64,000 nucleotides of DNA from Rhizobacter terrae (GTDB lineage Bacteria; Pseudomonadota; Gammaproteobacteria; Burkholderiales; Burkholderiaceae_C), in the NCBI RefSeq assembly GCF_003852895.1, contig NZ_QUSW01000004.1:496001-560000 (forward strand), given 5' to 3'. Under the pieces are notes generated by a model. That model was not told the origin of the DNA, ran no database searches, and worked only from the letters and a program-made list of their open reading frames with translations. The translations under genes and the position numbers were made by a program. Below, piece by piece: positions 1-8,828 of this stretch. Positions within the stretch are counted from its first letter, which is position 1. The number at the start of each line of letters is the position of its first letter.

Positions 1-1
1 C

Positions 2-862
2 GTGTTCTTCGGCTTCAATCCCGCCGGCACCACCATGGGTTGGGCCAATCTCTTCGCGCAGGACGAGGTCGAGCTGACCCAGGCGCTGAAGCTGACGCTG
101 GGCGCCAAGCTCGAACACAACGACTTCACCGGCACCGAAGCCTTGCCCACGCTGCGCCTGGCGTGGAAGCCCGGCAGCAGCGATCTGCTGTGGGGCGGCC
201 TGTCGCGCGCCGTGCGCGCGCCTGCGCGGCTGGACCGCGAGCTCTTCCTGCCGCCCCGTGCACCGTTCCTGATCGCGGGGGGACCAGACTTCGACTCAGA
301 AGTCGCCAAGGTGGCCGAACTGGGCTACCGGGCGCAGCCAAACCCGTCGGTGAGCTATTCGGTGACGGTCTTCCGCCACTGGTGGGACAAGCTGCGCAGC
401 GGCCAGAAGCCGCCGAATGCGCACGTGCAGAACATGATCGATGGGACGACCCAGGGCCTCGAAGCCTGGGGCCAATGGCAGGCGATGCCCTCCCTGCGCC
501 TGAGTGCCGGCCTCACCACCTTGCACAAGGACTTGAAGCTCAAGCCCGGCAGCACCGATCCGGACGGACCGAAGAACCTCGGCGACGACCCGACGCACCA
601 GTGGGTGCTGCGCGCGGCCTGGACGCTGCTGCAACGCCACGAACTGGACGTGTCGGTTCGCCATGTCGGCGAGCTTCCAGTGCCGGCGGTGCAGGCCTAC
701 ACCGCCGTGGACCTGCGCTACGCGATCGGCCTCAATCCGCAGACCGAGCTCGCCTTGAGCGCGACCAACCTTTTCGATCCGTCGCACGTCGAGTTCATCA
801 CCTCCATGTCGCGCAGCGAGATACCGCGCGCTTTCGCGCTGACGCTGCGCTGGACGCCCTGA
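2..862 (+). CDS. TonB-dependent receptor, C-terminal part (cut by window edge)
   Basis: The open frame enters from the left edge and ends at a TGA at 860-862, so only the last ~286 residues are visible. The segment consists of alternating beta-strand-like stretches and ends with a TonB-receptor barrel pattern: an 'ALSATNLFDPSH' segment (the typical 'NLFD' turn near the end of the barrel), then a final strand closing in '...FALTLRWTP' with an aromatic residue near the C-terminus. The plug domain and TonB box lie outside the window, so the substrate (siderophore, vitamin B12, saccharide or other) cannot be told. The next gene is convergent, 7 bp away. The receptor family is fairly sure; the ligand is unknown. 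Confidence 0.8.
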   Translation: MFFGFNPAGTTMGWANLFAQDEVELTQALKLTLGAKLEHNDFTGTEALPTLRLAWKPGSSDLLWGGLSRAVRAPARLDRELFLPPRAPFLIAGGPDFDSEVAKVAELGYRAQPNPSVSYSVTVFRHWWDKLRSGQKPPNAHVQNMIDGTTQGLEAWGQWQAMPSLRLSAGLTTLHKDLKLKPGSTDPDGPKNLGDDPTHQWVLRAAWTLLQRHELDVSVRHVGELPVPAVQAYTAVDLRYAIGLNPQTELALSATNLFDPSHVEFITSMSRSEIPRAFALTLRWTP

Positions 863-869
863 GGTCGCG

Positions 870-2135
870 TTACAGCAACTCGAAGGCGGCCATCGACACC
901 AGGGTGGGAAGCAAGGCAGCCAGCAGCAGCGAGACCGCATTGATCGCCCCGCCCTGGAAGCTGCCGCGCAGGATGGAGAAGCCTGCGGGGTTGGGCGCGT
1001 TGGCAATCACTGTCAAGCCGCCGCCCGTCACCGCGCCGGCCACCAGCGAATACTTGAACTCGTCGCTCAGGCCCGGCACGAGCGAGCCGAGGTAGGTCAG
1101 CGCCGCGTTGTCGGTGAGCGCCGTCAGCGCCGTCGAGCCGAAGTACACCGCCTTCGGGCTCATCGACGTGAGCACGGGCTGCAACCACCACTGCTGCATG
1201 CCGCCCAGCACCACCAGCCCAGCCAGGAAGAAGGCCACGAGCAAGGCCTCGCGAAGGATGAGTTCGTCGTGATGCCGCGGATAGGCCGCGCTGTAGCCGA
1301 TGAAGAACAGCAGCAGCCCGAGGAAGACGGCCGGGTGGTGCGCGAACACCACCGTGCCCAGCAGGAACAGCGCGCTCACCAGCATCGCGCCGATGGGCAC
1401 GCGATGCTCCACCGGTGCCTGCGCGCCCGGTGCCTCGGCCTTCGCGAGATGCCGCCCGAACAGCAGGCACACCCCGACCGCGTTGATCAGCACCGCCACC
1501 GAGGCCTTCCAGCCGAAGTTGGACATCATGAAGGCCAGGTCCCAGTTCCAGGTGGAGGCCACCATCAGCACCGGCGGCGCGGCAAAGGGCGTGAGCGTGC
1601 CGCCGATGGACACGTTGACGAAGAGCACGCCGATGGTGGCGTACTTCAGCTTCTCGGGCACGTCGGCGGCGAACACGCGGTCGCGCAGCATCAGCGCGGC
1701 GAGCGTCATCGCGGCGGGCTCGGTGATGAAGCTGCCCAGCAGCGGCAGGAAAAACAGCGCGAGGAAGTACACCGCCAGCGGACGCGGCACCGGCAGCAGC
1801 CGCGCGAGCCCGTTCACCATGGCGGTCGACAACTGCAGGATGGGCTTGCTGCCTGCGATCACCATGATGGCGAACACGAACAGCGGCTCGGTGAAGTTGC
1901 GCGTGTCGACGTATCCGGTGGCGGCCTTCTTGCCTTGCAGCACGAAGCTGCACAGCACCATCACCAAGGCCCAGAAGCCGAACACCACCTCCACCTCGCC
2001 GAGCAGGTGCAGCAGGCCTTCGTGCTTGGGGTAACGCCTGGACAGGCGCTCGAAGAACGCCGTCGAGAAGGTGTGGATGAGCGCCACGCCGAACAAGGCC
2101 GCGCCGAGGATCTGCATGGTGGTGGCATTCATCAC
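870..2135 (-). CDS. putative Na+/H+ antiporter-like membrane protein (PF07399-type)
   Basis: A 421-residue, very hydrophobic protein with about ten or more predicted membrane segments. Features recalled from the putative Na+/H+ antiporter family are the acidic 'GEVEVVFGFWA' segment near residue 46, the 'TEPAAMTLAALMLRD' segment around 140-155 and the 'NVSIGGTLTPFAAPPVLMVA' segment around 175-195. It would sit in the inner membrane and exchange or export cations; the ion is not shown by the sequence. The frame opens with GTG followed directly by ATG, and either could be the start. It lies 25 bp downstream of the FAD oxidoreductase gene on the same strand, so the two are probably co-transcribed. 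The family call is fairly good, the exact transport function weak. Confidence 0.7.
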   Translation of the reverse strand: MMNATTMQILGAALFGVALIHTFSTAFFERLSRRYPKHEGLLHLLGEVEVVFGFWALVMVLCSFVLQGKKAATGYVDTRNFTEPLFVFAIMVIAGSKPILQLSTAMVNGLARLLPVPRPLAVYFLALFFLPLLGSFITEPAAMTLAALMLRDRVFAADVPEKLKYATIGVLFVNVSIGGTLTPFAAPPVLMVASTWNWDLAFMMSNFGWKASVAVLINAVGVCLLFGRHLAKAEAPGAQAPVEHRVPIGAMLVSALFLLGTVVFAHHPAVFLGLLLFFIGYSAAYPRHHDELILREALLVAFFLAGLVVLGGMQQWWLQPVLTSMSPKAVYFGSTALTALTDNAALTYLGSLVPGLSDEFKYSLVAGAVTGGGLTVIANAPNPAGFSILRGSFQGGAINAVSLLLAALLPTLVSMAAFELL

Positions 2136-2160
2136 GCCATCCTATCGGCTGCGGCACGGT

Positions 2161-3585
2161 TCAGAGGTATCGGGCCCACAACTCGTTGGAGAACTTGCCC
2201 GCCGGGTCCACGCGCTGCTTGAGCGCGCGCAGTGCCGCCGACTCCGGATAGGCCTGCGCGAACTGCTCACGGGTCGCATGCAGCTGGTAAGGCAGGTAGT
2301 AGCGGCCTTCATGCCGCAACGCGAGCGCGATGAGCTCGCGTGTCCACTCGCCCACACGGGCCTGCTCGGCGGCATCGGTCTTCTGCTTGTAGTAGAGGAC
2401 GAAGGAGAACACCTCTTCCTTTGCCCACGGCAGGAGCGACAGGCTGTCGGCGGGCGAATGCCGGATGGACACGTTCAAGGCATTCACGTGCCGCTGCCGA
2501 AGCGTGGCGGCCATGGCCCGTGCAAAGGCCAGGAAATGCCGCTTGGGGATGAAGTACTCCTGGAGCACGTAGGTCGACTCGGTGCGGCTTCGCGGTTCGA
2601 GTTCCGCCACGTCGAGGCTCGCTTCATGGTTGAGCCGCTTCACGACCTGCCCTTTCTGGAGCATCGGCTGCAGGACGGAGCGCCGGAACTTCGCGCCGCC
2701 CGGCAATTCGGTCACGCCCCAGATCACGTCGCGCTCCAGCTCGTAGGTCTTGCCGCGGGGAACCAGGCGCGCCAGCTCGGTCAGCGGCCTGTCGCAACGC
2801 CGCCAGGTCACACCCACCGGAGCGTCGAACTCCGGCGGCAGCAGGTCGGCGTTGTGAAGGACGCTCGCCGGATCGCCCAGCACCTGCTGCTCGAAGTGCT
2901 CGACGTAGTCCTCCAGCTTGCTGGCCCGCACCACGCGTTCGATGCACACGTTGTCAGCCAGGTCGAGCTCGACCTCGGTGATGACCCCCACTGCGCCATA
3001 GCCGCCGATCGCCGCGCGAAACAGCTCGGCGTTGTGCGTGGGCGTTGCTTCGACGATGCCGCCGTCCGCCAGCACCAGCTGCAACGCGCGCACCGTGTTG
3101 ACGATGGGACCATGGCCGACGTAGCGCCCGTGCACATTGACCGACACCGAGCCGCCCACGCTGAAGTTGGCGTAGCTCTGCATGGTCTTCACCGACAGGT
3201 CCAGCGGGTCAAGGTGGTCCTGCAGGTCGCGCCAGCGCATGCCGGCCTGCACACGCACCCGCCGGTCCGCCGCGCGCAGCCACACGAGCTGGTTCATCCC
3301 ACGCATGTCCAGGTGCAGCCCTCCAGCGATGGCGACCTGGCCGCCCATGCTGTAGCGACCGCCACCGACGGCCACCCGCGCCGGCCAGGCCCGGACCATC
3401 TCGGCCACCTCCGTCGTGCTGCCCGGCGTGCCCACGCGCGCGACCTCCACCGGATACAGACGGGTGACGTTCTCCACCAGAAGCGCGGGTGGAACCAGCG
3501 CGCGCAACGGTGCAGCAGCCAGCAGGCCCGCGGTCGCGAGTGCGCCGGCAAGGTAGCGCCGGCGTGAAAGCATCAGGTCATCCAT
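2161..3585 (-). CDS. FAD-binding oxidoreductase, PCMH/ALO type, exported
   Basis: A 474-residue flavoprotein. Residues ~15-40 form a Tat-like export signal (SRRRYLAG followed by an Ala/Leu-rich stretch). An FAD-binding PCMH domain follows, with 'VAVGGGRYSMGG' and 'FSVGGSVSVNVHG' as flavin-contacting loops. The C-terminus ends in the sugar-lactone-oxidase-like pattern 'LRALKQRVDPAGKFSNELW', as in D-arabinono-1,4-lactone oxidases. An upstream in-frame start at 3684 exists, but it would place the start inside the dctP terminator hairpin, so I chose the ATG at 3585 (an ATG at 3573 is also possible). The substrate is unknown. It is probably co-transcribed with the downstream antiporter-like gene. 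Confidence 0.75.
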   Translation of the reverse strand: MDDLMLSRRRYLAGALATAGLLAAAPLRALVPPALLVENVTRLYPVEVARVGTPGSTTEVAEMVRAWPARVAVGGGRYSMGGQVAIAGGLHLDMRGMNQLVWLRAADRRVRVQAGMRWRDLQDHLDPLDLSVKTMQSYANFSVGGSVSVNVHGRYVGHGPIVNTVRALQLVLADGGIVEATPTHNAELFRAAIGGYGAVGVITEVELDLADNVCIERVVRASKLEDYVEHFEQQVLGDPASVLHNADLLPPEFDAPVGVTWRRCDRPLTELARLVPRGKTYELERDVIWGVTELPGGAKFRRSVLQPMLQKGQVVKRLNHEASLDVAELEPRSRTESTYVLQEYFIPKRHFLAFARAMAATLRQRHVNALNVSIRHSPADSLSLLPWAKEEVFSFVLYYKQKTDAAEQARVGEWTRELIALALRHEGRYYLPYQLHATREQFAQAYPESAALRALKQRVDPAGKFSNELWARYL

Positions 3586-3652
3586 GGTGTGGGTGGTGGC
3601 AGCGAGACGGCGCATTGTGCGCAGCGCATGCAGCGGCGGCCACCCAAACAAG

Positions 3653-3677
3653 AAGGGCTCCGCATCGCGGAGCCCTT
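3653..3677 (-). terminator. Terminator hairpin after dctP
   Basis: A perfect 10-bp inverted repeat AAGGGCTCCG / CGGAGCCCTT with a 5-nt loop. It lies 27 bp beyond the dctP stop codon and is followed on the minus strand by a T-rich run (TCTTGTTTG). It also argues against the longer start of the FAD oxidoreductase. Confidence 0.8.
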
Positions 3678-3703
3678 GGTACACACAGATCGTACCGGCG
3701 TGC

Positions 3704-4786
3704 TTACAGCTTCTGCGCCTGCATGAAGTCGTCGAAACCGGCTTCGGCGAAGCGGAACCACAGGGTCTGCTCGGCGCGGAACTTGGCGTAGTCCTCGTAG
3801 ACCTTCTTCCACTGCGGGTTCTTGGCCGACAGCTCGGAGTACAGGCCCATCGACTCCTTGAAGGCCAGTTCCATCACGTCCTTGGGGAAGCGGAACAGCT
3901 TGGTGCCTGCGCCCACCAGTTGCTTGAGGGCGACCGGGTTGCGGGCGTCGTACTTGGCCTGCATGTCGACGTGCGCGTGCGAGGCCGCGCACTCGATGAT
4001 GGCCTTGTACTCGGCCGACAGCGCGTTGAACGCCTTGGTGTTGATGAGGAAGTCCAGCTGCGGACCACCTTCCCACCAGCCGGGGTAGTAGTAGTTCGGC
4101 GCGACCTTGTTGAAGCCCAGCTTCTGGTCGTCGTACGGGCCCACCCACTCGGCCGCGTCGATCGTGCCCTTTTCCAGCGCCTGGTAGATTTCACCGCCGG
4201 GGATGTTCTGCGGCACGCCGCCCATGCGCTCGAGCACGCGGCCAGCGAAGCCGCCGATGCGCATCTTCATGCCCTTCACGTCGGCCGCGCTCTTGATCTC
4301 CTTGCGATACCAGCCGCCCATCTGCGCACCGGTGTTGCCGCCTGGGAAGTTGATGGCGTTGTACTCGTTGTAGAACTCGCGCATCAGCTTGAGGCCGTTG
4401 CCTTCGTACATCCATGCGCTCATCTGGCGCGAGTTCAGGCCGAAGGGAATCGCGCAGCCCAGCGCGAAGGTCTCGTTCTTGCCGAAGAAGTAGTACGGTG
4501 CCGTGTGGCACATCTCGACCGTGCCGCCCTGCACGCCGTCGACCACACCGAACGGGGGCATGAGTTCGCCGCCGGCATGCGTGGAGATCTGGAACTTGCC
4601 GCCAGACATTTCCCCCACCTTCTTGGCGAACACATCGGCCGCGCCGAAGATGGTGTCCAGCGATTTCGGGAAGCTCGACGCCAGGCGCCAGCGCACGTTG
4701 GCCTGTGCGTGCACGACGGCAGGCGCAACACCCGCAGCCAGCACGCCAGCCAGACCGGCACCATGAACGAAGGAACGACGCTGCAT
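3704..4786 (-). CDS. TRAP transporter substrate-binding protein, DctP/TakP type
   Basis: A 360-residue periplasmic receptor. The N-terminus has a twin-arginine-like signal (QRRSFVHGAG) ending near AVVHAQ. The mature part shows the DctP pattern: 'RLASSFPKS' at the start, 'GMKMRIGGFAGRVLERMGG' in the middle and 'EWVGPYDDQKLGF' near residue 215. This is typical of the TakP subgroup, which binds 2-oxo or other carboxylic acids. AGGAGA lies 7 nt before the ATG. No DctQ or DctM membrane subunit is adjacent, so this is an orphan receptor that must use membrane subunits encoded elsewhere. Family call firm, ligand not assignable. Confidence 0.9.
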   Translation of the reverse strand: MQRRSFVHGAGLAGVLAAGVAPAVVHAQANVRWRLASSFPKSLDTIFGAADVFAKKVGEMSGGKFQISTHAGGELMPPFGVVDGVQGGTVEMCHTAPYYFFGKNETFALGCAIPFGLNSRQMSAWMYEGNGLKLMREFYNEYNAINFPGGNTGAQMGGWYRKEIKSAADVKGMKMRIGGFAGRVLERMGGVPQNIPGGEIYQALEKGTIDAAEWVGPYDDQKLGFNKVAPNYYYPGWWEGGPQLDFLINTKAFNALSAEYKAIIECAASHAHVDMQAKYDARNPVALKQLVGAGTKLFRFPKDVMELAFKESMGLYSELSAKNPQWKKVYEDYAKFRAEQTLWFRFAEAGFDDFMQAQKL

Positions 4787-4918
4787 AGTTCTATCTCCTG
4801 TGAATTCGAGTGAGGCAGTCCGGGCAAATTCTAGGAGTGGGGCCTTTGCCCCCTACCCGGATTTACCCGTGCGCAAAAACCGGTCTTTCACCTGCGGAAA
4901 AACCAGTAGATGTCTCGC

Positions 4919-6343
4919 TCACGAGCCAGCGATCTTCATGCGATCGATGAGCACCGAGCCGATGGTCTTGCCGCCCAGCGTGTAGGCATCGGCGCCCACC
5001 GCGACGATGCCCTTGAACATGTCGCGCATGTTGCCGGCAATGGTGATCTCGTGCACCGGATAGGCGATGCGGCCGTCTTCCACCCAGAAGCCTGCCGCGC
5101 CGCGCGAGTAGTCGCCCGTCACGTAGTTCACGCCCTGCCCCATCATCTCGATGACGAAGAAGCCGCGATGCAGCTTGCGCAGCATCTCGTCGAGCGTGTC
5201 GCCCGTCCCGGTCTTGCGACTGGTGAGACGCAGGTTCTGCGAGCCGCCGGCATGGCCGGTTGTGCGCATACCGAGCTTGCGCGCGGAGTAGCTCGACAGG
5301 AAATAACCCTGCACCACGCCGCCTTGCAGCACCTCGCGCTTGCGCGTGGCCACGCCTTCATCGTCGAACGGCGCACTGCCCTTGCCGCGCAGCAGGTGCG
5401 GGTCCTCGTGGATGTCGATGTGGTCGGGCAGCACCTGCTTGCCCAGCGAGTCGAGCAGGAAGCTGGACTTGCGGTACAGCGCGCCGCCGCTGGTGGCCTG
5501 CACGTAGGCGCCCAGCAGGCCGGCCGCCACGGTGGATTCATAGAGCACGGGCACTTCGCAGGTGGCGATCTTGCGCGACTTCAGGCGCGACAAGGCACGC
5601 TCGGAGGCATAGCGGCCCACCGCTTCGGGCGCGGCCAGGTCGCCCGCAGCGCGCATGGAGCTGTACCAGGCGTCGCGCTGCATGTCGTCGCCGCCCTTGC
5701 CGGGCAGCGAGGCAATGGGCGCCACCGACAGCGAATGCCGCGAGCTGGCATAGCCGCCACGGAAGCCGCGGGTGTTGCCGGCGAAGAAATGCGATTGCTG
5801 CGCGGAGACGCCTGCGCCTTCGGAATTGGTGATGCGGCGATCGACTTGAAGCGCCGCGCGTTCGCAGCGCGTGGCCAGCTCGACGGCGCCTTCGGCATCG
5901 ATGGCCCAGGGGTGGAAGAGGTCAAGGTCGCGATTCGCTTCCTCGCTGCTGGCCAGGTCCTGCTCGTCGGGCAGGCCCGCGGCCGGGTCTTCGGCGGTGA
6001 AGCGTGCGATGTCATAGGCCGCACGCACCGTCTGCTCCAGCGCGGCGCGCGAGAAGTCGGAGGTGCTCGCATTGCCGCGGCGCTGGCCGATGTACACCGA
6101 CACGCCGATGGATTTGTCGCGGTTGCGCTCGACGTTCTCCACCTCGCCCTTGCGCACCGACACCGACAGGCCTGCGCCTTCGGACACCTCCGCGCCTGCA
6201 TCGGTGGCGCCCAGCGACTTCGCGAAGCTCAGGGCGTCTTCGACCAATTGCTGGAACTGCTCTCGCGAGTAGGCAAAGCCGGCATTGCCGGTCGAAACCG
6301 CGGCCGGGGCCACGGAAGCAGAGATGGGGTTGTCGAGTGCCAT
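4919..6343 (-). CDS. pmbA: Metalloprotease PmbA/TldE
   Basis: A 474-residue member of the TldD/PmbA family. TldD and PmbA form a cytosolic heteromeric protease that trims unfolded peptides and, in some bacteria, matures microcins and degrades CcdA antitoxin. The TldD partner carries the HExxxH zinc site, and PmbA lacks it, as seen here. Recognisable family segments are 'SVSVRKGEVENVERN' near residues 60-75, 'TSGGALYRKSSFLLDSLG' around 280 and the C-terminal 'GRIAYPVHEITIAGNMRDMF' block. The gene is divergent from yjgA (about 48 bp between start codons), an arrangement widely kept in Burkholderiales. The tldD gene is not in this window. Confidence 0.93.
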   Translation of the reverse strand: MALDNPISASVAPAAVSTGNAGFAYSREQFQQLVEDALSFAKSLGATDAGAEVSEGAGLSVSVRKGEVENVERNRDKSIGVSVYIGQRRGNASTSDFSRAALEQTVRAAYDIARFTAEDPAAGLPDEQDLASSEEANRDLDLFHPWAIDAEGAVELATRCERAALQVDRRITNSEGAGVSAQQSHFFAGNTRGFRGGYASSRHSLSVAPIASLPGKGGDDMQRDAWYSSMRAAGDLAAPEAVGRYASERALSRLKSRKIATCEVPVLYESTVAAGLLGAYVQATSGGALYRKSSFLLDSLGKQVLPDHIDIHEDPHLLRGKGSAPFDDEGVATRKREVLQGGVVQGYFLSSYSARKLGMRTTGHAGGSQNLRLTSRKTGTGDTLDEMLRKLHRGFFVIEMMGQGVNYVTGDYSRGAAGFWVEDGRIAYPVHEITIAGNMRDMFKGIVAVGADAYTLGGKTIGSVLIDRMKIAGS

Positions 6344-6391
6344 GGCGGACTATCATACCCACCGTATTTCAGCCTCTCGAATGCCTTCACC

Positions 6392-6967
6392 GTGCGTGGT
6401 CAAAAACCCCTTCCTCCCGATGACGATGACGACGCCCCCGGTGACGTCCCCAACCCCGAATCCGGCGGCGAACTGCTGCCCGACGACTGGGACCGCCCCA
6501 GCAAGACGCAGCGCAAGAAGGAGTCCCACGAGCTGCAGTCCCTGGGCGAGGCGCTGGTCGCGCTGCCGGCCGACCGGCTCGAGGGGCTGGGCATCGACGA
6601 AACGCTGCTCGAAGCCATCCGCCAGTACAAGCGCACCAAGACCTTCGAAGGCCAGCGCCGGCAGATGCAGTACATCGGCAAGCTGATGCGCCGCGCCGAC
6701 CCCGAGCCGCTGCGCGAAGCGGTCGCGCAGATGCAGCTGGGCCGCGCGAAGGACTCGCTGGCGCTGCACGAGGCCGAGCGCTGGCGCACCGAGCTGATCG
6801 GCAGCGACGACGCGCTGACCCGCTTCATGGCCGAGCACCCCGAGTGCGACGTGCAGCAGTTGCGCAGCCTCATCCGCGCCGCGCGCAAGGATGCGTCGGC
6901 CGCCCCCGAGCAACGCAGCGGGCGGGCCTATCGAGAGCTGTTCAAGTTCATCCGGGCGGAGCAATGA
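6392..6967 (+). CDS. yjgA: Ribosome-associated protein YjgA/DarP (DUF615)
   Basis: A 191-residue acidic-then-basic protein of the DUF615 family, which associates with late 50S precursors and helps 50S assembly. After an Asp-rich start (PPDDDDDAPGD) come the conserved 'SKTQRKKESHELQSLGEALVAL' region (residues ~35-56), 'EGQRRQMQYIGKLMR' (~85-100) and the C-terminal 'AYRELFKFIRAEQ'. No ATG lies in frame ahead of the conserved part; GTG at 6392 is the only reasonable start and leaves a usual family length. Its TGA overlaps the mog ATG (ATGA), implying translational coupling. Confidence 0.9.
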   Translation: MRGQKPLPPDDDDDAPGDVPNPESGGELLPDDWDRPSKTQRKKESHELQSLGEALVALPADRLEGLGIDETLLEAIRQYKRTKTFEGQRRQMQYIGKLMRRADPEPLREAVAQMQLGRAKDSLALHEAERWRTELIGSDDALTRFMAEHPECDVQQLRSLIRAARKDASAAPEQRSGRAYRELFKFIRAEQ

Positions 6968-7551
6968 GCGGTTTCGATCCTGTGCGCATCGGCATCGTGT
7001 CCGTCAGCGATCGCGCCTCCACCGGCGTGTACGAGGACAAGGGCATCCCGGCCCTGAAGGACTGGCTGGGACGCGCGGTGCGCAATCCCATCGCCTGGGA
7101 AACGCGGCTCATCCCCGACGAGCAGGACGGCATCAGTGCGGCATTGCGCGAGCTGGTGGACGTCGCGACATGCGACCTCGTGCTGACCACCGGCGGCACC
7201 GGTCCGGCACCGCGTGACGTGACGCCCGAAGCGACCGTGGCCGTCGCCGACAAGCTGATGCCCGGTTTCGGCGAGCAGATGCGGCAGATCAGCCTGAACT
7301 TCGTGCCCACCGCCATCCTCTCGCGGCAGGTGGCGGTGATCCGCGGCAAGGCACTCATCATCAACCTGCCGGGGCAACCCAAGTCCATCGCCGAGACGCT
7401 GGAAGGCCTGCCGCAGATGCAGCCGCCGGTGCCGGGCATCTTCGCGGCCGTGCCCTACTGTGTGGACCTGATCGGCGGGCCGTACATCGAGTGCGACGAG
7501 GCGGTGTGCAAGGCGTTCCGGCCCAGGTCGGCGATTCGCGCGAAGGGCTGA
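6964..7551 (+). CDS. mog: Molybdopterin adenylyltransferase MogA
   Basis: A 195-residue cytosolic enzyme that adenylates molybdopterin before molybdenum insertion, in molybdenum-cofactor synthesis. It begins with 'RIGIVSVSDRAS' and has the nucleotide-binding 'LVLTTGGTGPAPRDVTPEA' motif around residues 75-93 and the 'INLPGQPKSIAETLEGL' motif around 130-146, all diagnostic of MogA/MoaB. The C-terminal tail is longer than in MoaB, fitting MogA. The ATG overlaps the yjgA stop. It ends at a perfect hairpin shared with the convergent cysE gene. Confidence 0.93.
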   Translation: MSGFDPVRIGIVSVSDRASTGVYEDKGIPALKDWLGRAVRNPIAWETRLIPDEQDGISAALRELVDVATCDLVLTTGGTGPAPRDVTPEATVAVADKLMPGFGEQMRQISLNFVPTAILSRQVAVIRGKALIINLPGQPKSIAETLEGLPQMQPPVPGIFAAVPYCVDLIGGPYIECDEAVCKAFRPRSAIRAKG

Positions 7552-7566
7552 CCTTCGTCAGCCCTT
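7543..7566. terminator. Bidirectional terminator between mog and cysE
   Basis: Perfect 9-bp inverted repeat AAGGGCTGA / TCAGCCCTT with a CCTTCG loop. It overlaps the mog stop and ends 3 bp before the cysE stop, so it can end transcription from both convergent genes. Confidence 0.75.
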
Positions 7567-7569
7567 CAC

Positions 7570-8331
7570 TCACCTCATCAACTGCTTGAGGTGATCCGCA
7601 TCGAAGTCCTCAAGCTTCTGCGCATCACTGGGCACGCAATCCTCGGTCTTCTGCTTCGACAGCTTCTCGATGGCCGACCACAGCAGCGCGATCTGGTGCT
7701 CGTGCCCGGCCGTGTGGTCGATGATGTTCTTCATCGCCTGCGCCACCGGGTCATCGCCCAGCGTCACGCCATAGGCCGAGAACTTGCGCTTGGTGGCTTC
7801 CTCGGGCGTCTCTTCCTTGGCCTCGATGATGCGCGCCGGAATGCCCACCGCCGTCGCCCCCGGGGGCACCGGCTTGAGCAGCACCGCATTGGCGCCGATG
7901 CGCGCGCCATCGCCCACGGTGAAGCCACCCAGCACCTTGGCACCCGCGCTCACCACCACGCCCTTGCCCAGCGTGGGATGCCGCTTCGCGCCCTTGTACA
8001 GCGAGGTGCCGCCCAGGGTCACGCCCTGGTAGATGGTGCATTCGTCGCCGATCTCGGCCGTCTCGCCCACGACGATGCCCATGCCGTGGTCGATGAACAC
8101 CCGCCGGCCCACCGTGGCGCCGGGGTGGATCTCGATGCCGGTGGCCCAGCGAGAGAAGTTGGAAATGAAGCGGGCCAGCCAGTACCAGCCGCCCGTCCAG
8201 CAGGCGTGGGCCCAGCGGTGCATCACCAGCGCATGCAGGCCAGGGTAACAAGTGAGCACCTCCCACGTGGAACGCGCCGCAGGGTCGCGCTCCATGATGC
8301 AGGCGATGTCTTCTCGTAAACGCTGGAACAT
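7570..8331 (-). CDS. cysE: Serine O-acetyltransferase CysE
   Basis: A 253-residue enzyme transferring acetyl from acetyl-CoA to L-serine, the first step of cysteine synthesis. The N-terminal helical part begins '[20 protein letters not shown]'. The C-terminal left-handed beta-helix carries hexapeptide repeats, including '[25 protein letters not shown]' with the catalytic DHG and '[10 protein letters not shown]'. I use the ATG at 8331, matching the family N-terminus, rather than the in-frame ATG nine codons upstream. The tail after ~200 is longer and Lys/Asp-rich. It lies downstream of the toxin-immunity pair on the same strand. Confidence 0.95.
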   Translation of the reverse strand: MFQRLREDIACIMERDPAARSTWEVLTCYPGLHALVMHRWAHACWTGGWYWLARFISNFSRWATGIEIHPGATVGRRVFIDHGMGIVVGETAEIGDECTIYQGVTLGGTSLYKGAKRHPTLGKGVVVSAGAKVLGGFTVGDGARIGANAVLLKPVPPGATAVGIPARIIEAKEETPEEATKRKFSAYGVTLGDDPVAQAMKNIIDHTAGHEHQIALLWSAIEKLSKQKTEDCVPSDAQKLEDFDADHLKQLMR

Positions 8332-8379
8332 GGATGCTCGCTCGGGAGTGGGCCACAAAGTTTAGCCGCAGACCCTTGA

Positions 8380-8402
8380 GCCTGCCCGACGCGGGGGCAG
8401 GC
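8380..8402 (-). terminator. Stem-loop between immunity gene and cysE
   Basis: 8-bp inverted repeat GCCTGCCC / GGGCAGGC with a 7-nt loop, 24 bp past the immunity gene stop. There is no T-run after it on the minus strand, so it may only slow transcription into cysE or protect the mRNA end. Confidence 0.4.
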
Positions 8403-8426
8403 GAACATCCCCAGGACCGTGTCCGC

Positions 8427-8828
8427 TCAGGCCGGCGCGAACTCCTGCGCGCGGGCCTTCGCGTTGTCGGGCGTCACCGCCCAGCGCTCGGGCCGGTCGT
8501 ACTCGAACTCCGCCGTGACTTTGCCGGTTTCCCGGTCCACACGGAACAGCGCGGCCTGCCAGGGCCGGTCGTCGTCCACCTCGGCCATCGTGTCGCGCAA
8601 TGCCTCGATCACGTCGAAGATGGCGAAATCCTCCGGGGAGACCGGCGTCGCCCGGCCGTCGGCGGTGTAGCAAAAGCCCGTCAGGTCGGGCGTGCCATCC
8701 TCGATCTGGCTGACCAGGACCAGGTGCTTCCAGCCGTCCAGCAGCAACGCGCTGTCACCGGCAATGGACTGCGCCAGGCTGTGGATGAGTTCGTCGCGAT
8801 TCATCGCCACTCCGTGCATGTCGTTCAT
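8427..8828 (-). CDS. Predicted immunity protein, YezG/DUF600-like
   Basis: A 133-residue acidic soluble protein, presumed to bind and block the endonuclease toxin encoded just upstream. Its middle and C-terminus fit the YezG-like antitoxin pattern: 'WKHLVLVSQIEDG' (~34-46), 'FDVIEALRDTMAEVDDD' (~72-88), then 'VTAEFEYDRPERWAVTPDN' close to the end. In Bacillus, YezG neutralises the YeeF endonuclease, and the toxin here carries the same kind of nuclease domain. The ATG overlaps the toxin stop (ATGA), so both are translated from one mRNA; an ATG eight codons in is an alternative start. Family assignment is from memory of the pattern. Confidence 0.75.
   Translation of the reverse strand: MNDMHGVAMNRDELIHSLAQSIAGDSALLLDGWKHLVLVSQIEDGTPDLTGFCYTADGRATPVSPEDFAIFDVIEALRDTMAEVDDDRPWQAALFRVDRETGKVTAEFEYDRPERWAVTPDNAKARAQEFAPA

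Noticed and set aside
3586-3684. Upstream extension of the FAD oxidoreductase
   Set aside because: It would start inside the dctP terminator hairpin and lies before the Tat-type signal.
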